Assembly (NCBI GenBank): GCA_003503535.1
Contig: DOCI01000014.1
Coordinates: 2,217 to 11,739, forward strand
Source of the DNA: Planctomycetaceae bacterium
GTDB taxonomy: Bacteria; Planctomycetota; Planctomycetia; Planctomycetales; Planctomycetaceae
Length of the DNA stretch: 9,523 bases
Direction: 5' to 3'
In this document: piece by piece, positions 8,610 through 9,523 of the stretch
Layout: each line of letters opens with the position of its first letter
How positions within the stretch are numbered: the stretch's first letter is position 1
Notes under the pieces: generated by a model
Databases searched by the model: none
The model's input: the letters and a program-made list of their open reading frames with translations, nothing else
Told to the model about the DNA's origin: nothing
Program-made: the position numbers and the translations under genes

Positions 8610-8938
8610 GGCCCCCCTCCGGTACAACGAATGTGTTCTATGAACCAGAATAGGATAGCAAGAGAATATTAAACTGAGTGAGAATTACAATCTAACGGTT
8701 GAAGGCTTAGTGACCGGCTAATTGTAGCGGAACAAAGCTCAAAACATCGATCTGGCTGATTGAAAAATCTGATCGTAAACGTACTTCAGTCTTCTCAATC
8801 TGCTTAAGCCACCATCCGCTCAAACGACTTGATCAATCCCCCGACAATCTCCTCACCTCAATCTGGTCGACGGAAATTGTCGCAACGCTACCAGGCTCTT
8901 CTCGAATCGGTGGCAAATGTTTCCGTTCCTGCCGTAAC
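8610..8938 (-). mobile_element. Second remnant of the same insertion sequence (copy B)
   Basis: This segment aligns in the same orientation with 2281-2575, covering the 3' flank and last part of the transposase. Clear blocks include ACGAATGTG, CAGTCTTCT..TCTGCT-AAGCCACC and TCCGCTCAAACGACTTGATCAATC. It differs by substitutions and by about 60 extra or rearranged bases around 8715-8790. Homology ends near 8938, just before the terminator hairpin, so the rest of the element has been deleted. Confidence 0.75.
8804..8934 (-). pseudogene. C-terminal fragment of integrase-core transposase
   Basis: On the minus strand the segment reads HLPPIREEP..VATISVDQIEVR. After a one-base deletion it continues in the next frame as GGLIKSFERMVA before TAA (8806-8804). 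Copy A has HLPSIREEPD*VETIPIDQIEVR and GGLIKSFERKVA at the same place. The fragment is only about 43 codons, frameshifted, with no catalytic residues, so it is certainly non-functional. Its 5' end abuts the terminator of the Cys-rich peptide cassette. Confidence 0.8.
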
Positions 8939-8946
8939 AACGAAAA

Positions 8947-8973
8947 GACCCTGCCGGATACGACGGCAGGGTC
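8947..8973 (-). terminator. Rho-independent terminator for the Cys-rich cassette
   Basis: GACCCTGCCG and its perfect complement CGGCAGGGTC enclose a seven-base loop. On the minus strand the stem is followed by TTTTCGTTGTT, a U-tract; on the plus strand no T-run follows. It therefore terminates transcription coming from the right, from the cysteine-rich peptide and the small ORF behind it. The minus-strand ORF ending at 8991 stops 17 bases before the stem. Confidence 0.85.
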
Positions 8974-8990
8974 AAAAACATTCACTTGAT

Positions 8991-9095
8991 TCAGCTTCGC
9001 ACGCTGGCGAAATTTATTTTAAGTCTTTCAATTTCGTTCGCGTTGTTCTGGAGGAGCAAACAAATCGACTTGAGTCGATCGATGCCACTGCCCAT
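8991..9095 (-). CDS. Possible 34-residue helical peptide
   Basis: A minus-strand ORF from ATG 9095-9093 to TGA 8993-8991 encodes a peptide that begins MGSGIDRLKSICLLLQ, continues NNANEIERLK and ends INFASVRS. Hydrophobic residues are spaced as in an amphipathic helix or short coiled coil. It is in the same frame as the Cys-rich ORF, only 18 bases (six sense codons) beyond that ORF's TAA. It ends just before the terminator, so both would sit on one mRNA. There is no clear Shine-Dalgarno (GCCTGACC precedes ATG), so translation would need coupling or readthrough of TAA. It may be a partner peptide, a C-terminal extension lost by a nonsense change, or chance. I do not recognise it. Confidence 0.35.
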   Translation of the reverse strand: MGSGIDRLKSICLLLQNNANEIERLKINFASVRS

Positions 9096-9113
9096 GGTCA
9101 GGCAGAATGTATG

Positions 9114-9290
9114 TTAGTGGCAACCGCCGCCACGACAGCTTCGGCAGCTGTTACAGCTGCGGCATGAGCGACAGCTTCGACAGCTACGGCATGAGCTGCA
9201 GCAGCGGCCTTGTGGGGCTTGTTTGTCAGATCGCAATTTGCTGACTTCTTTGACCAGTTTGATTCCCGTTGTTTTTGTGAAAGTATTCAT
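9114..9290 (-). CDS. Cysteine-rich (Cys-Arg-Ser)n peptide, candidate RiPP precursor
   Basis: A 58-residue peptide, ATG 9290-9288 to TAA 9116-9114. Residues 1-28 are a Cys-free, Lys-rich, helix-prone leader (MNTFTKTTGIKLVKEVSKLR, then SDKQAPQG). Residues 29-58 form a core with ten Cys, at 30, 31, 34, 37, 40, 43, 46, 49, 52 and 57. Seven successive Cys are exactly three residues apart, mostly in Cys-Arg-Ser units, ending R-GGG-C-H. A leader plus repetitive core is typical of ribosomally made, modified peptides; repeated Cys-X-X cores are known from heterocycloanthracin-type azoline peptides. The spacing would also suit metal or thiol binding. No in-frame start exists between ATG 9290 and the upstream TGA; the Shine-Dalgarno is weak. 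A strong terminator follows on the same strand. No modifying enzyme or transporter is in the window; any would lie right of it. Coding status is probable, function inferred. Confidence 0.65.
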   Translation of the reverse strand: MNTFTKTTGIKLVKEVSKLRSDKQAPQGRCCSSCRSCRSCRSCRSCNSCRSCRGGGCH

Positions 9291-9523
9291 CGTTCGTTTC
9301 GCTTTCGTGGTGGACTGAATAAGTGAGTTTGTTTTGACATTCCATCATGTCTCATACTCTTACAGCGAAAGAGGAACGGTTGCGGGGACAGCATCTTCCC
9401 CATTTTTTGAGAAATTTCAGGATTCTGGACGATTTCCGTCTTCTTCAGTCGCCACTTTCACTGAAAAACAAGGGTGAAACTTGAAATGGAGATCAGGCGT
9501 GAAGCTTGTCCGGATTCCGGTGC
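9291..9523. other. Upstream region of the Cys-rich peptide, no clear gene
   Basis: This should hold the minus-strand promoter of the Cys-rich peptide, but I see no convincing -35/-10 pair; TATGAG and TAAGAG near 9352-9363 are weak candidates. On the plus strand, a 45-codon ORF (9347-9484) begins MSHTLTAKEERLRGQ, and a second start at ATG 9486, preceded by AGGGTG, runs off the window edge. Neither can be judged at this length. Confidence 0.35.

Noticed and set aside
9064..9079. ATCGACT-TG-AGTCGAT inverted repeat as an operator
   Set aside because: It lies inside the possible 34-residue ORF, far from any promoter, and is short enough to occur by chance.
8829..9167. Plus-strand 112-codon ORF with an Ala/Thr-rich C-terminus
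   Set aside because: It runs antisense across the IS remnant, the terminator hairpin and the Cys-rich ORF. Its low-complexity tail is the mirror of the AGCTGY repeats of the Cys-rich peptide.
9334..9339. TTGACA as a plus-strand -35 box
   Set aside because: No acceptable -10 follows at 16-18 bp (only TACTCT at 15 bp), and the nearest ATG is only 8 bases downstream.
9347..9484. Plus-strand 45-codon ORF near the right edge
   Set aside because: It has no Shine-Dalgarno or recognisable motif, and it lies in the presumed promoter region of the minus-strand Cys-rich peptide.

Overview
The window looks like accessory DNA from a planctomycete-type bacterium (inference, moderate confidence). Three things point there: an exported TPR–CHAT protease-like protein, a decayed integrase-core element of a kind familiar from planctomycete genomes, and large secreted proteins of unknown function. 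Base composition is close to balanced. Shine-Dalgarno sites are short (GGGAG, AGGTG), and the rightmost flank is AT-rich.

Layout, left to right. (1) Bases 1-65 are a copy of a 65-bp direct repeat whose second copy is at 6839-6903. (2) Plus strand, 427-2247: a large putative lipoprotein of unknown function with a PEGA-like beta-rich C-terminus; a TATAAT box lies upstream. (3) Bases 2281-3193: a dead insertion sequence whose transposase reads on the minus strand. It keeps the DDE triad but has two in-frame stops and no N-terminus. (4) Plus strand, 3361-6723: a signal-peptide-bearing protein with seven 42-residue TPR units, a coiled coil and a CHAT (caspase-like) domain with intact His/Cys dyad. 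(5) Bases 6724-7096: a gene-poor spacer holding the second direct repeat and short ambiguous ORFs. (6) Plus strand, 7097-8425: a bicupin protein resembling class I mannose-6-phosphate isomerase. (7) Bases 8550-8589: a 40-bp near-perfect palindrome. (8) Bases 8610-8938: a second, shorter remnant of the same IS in the same orientation. (9) Minus strand, 9290-9114: an overlooked 58-residue cysteine-rich peptide with a helical leader and a (Cys-Arg-Ser)n core. A 34-residue ORF follows in the same frame, then a strong rho-independent terminator at 8973-8947.

How the parts may fit together. The lipoprotein and TPR–CHAT genes point the same way, and both products carry export signals. They may once have been neighbours in one transcription unit, later separated by the IS (inference). 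The cupin gene has its own Shine-Dalgarno and looks metabolically independent. The Cys-rich peptide cassette is the best candidate for an undescribed system. It looks like a RiPP precursor or a metal/thiol-binding peptide, but any maturation enzyme would lie outside the window, beyond the right edge.
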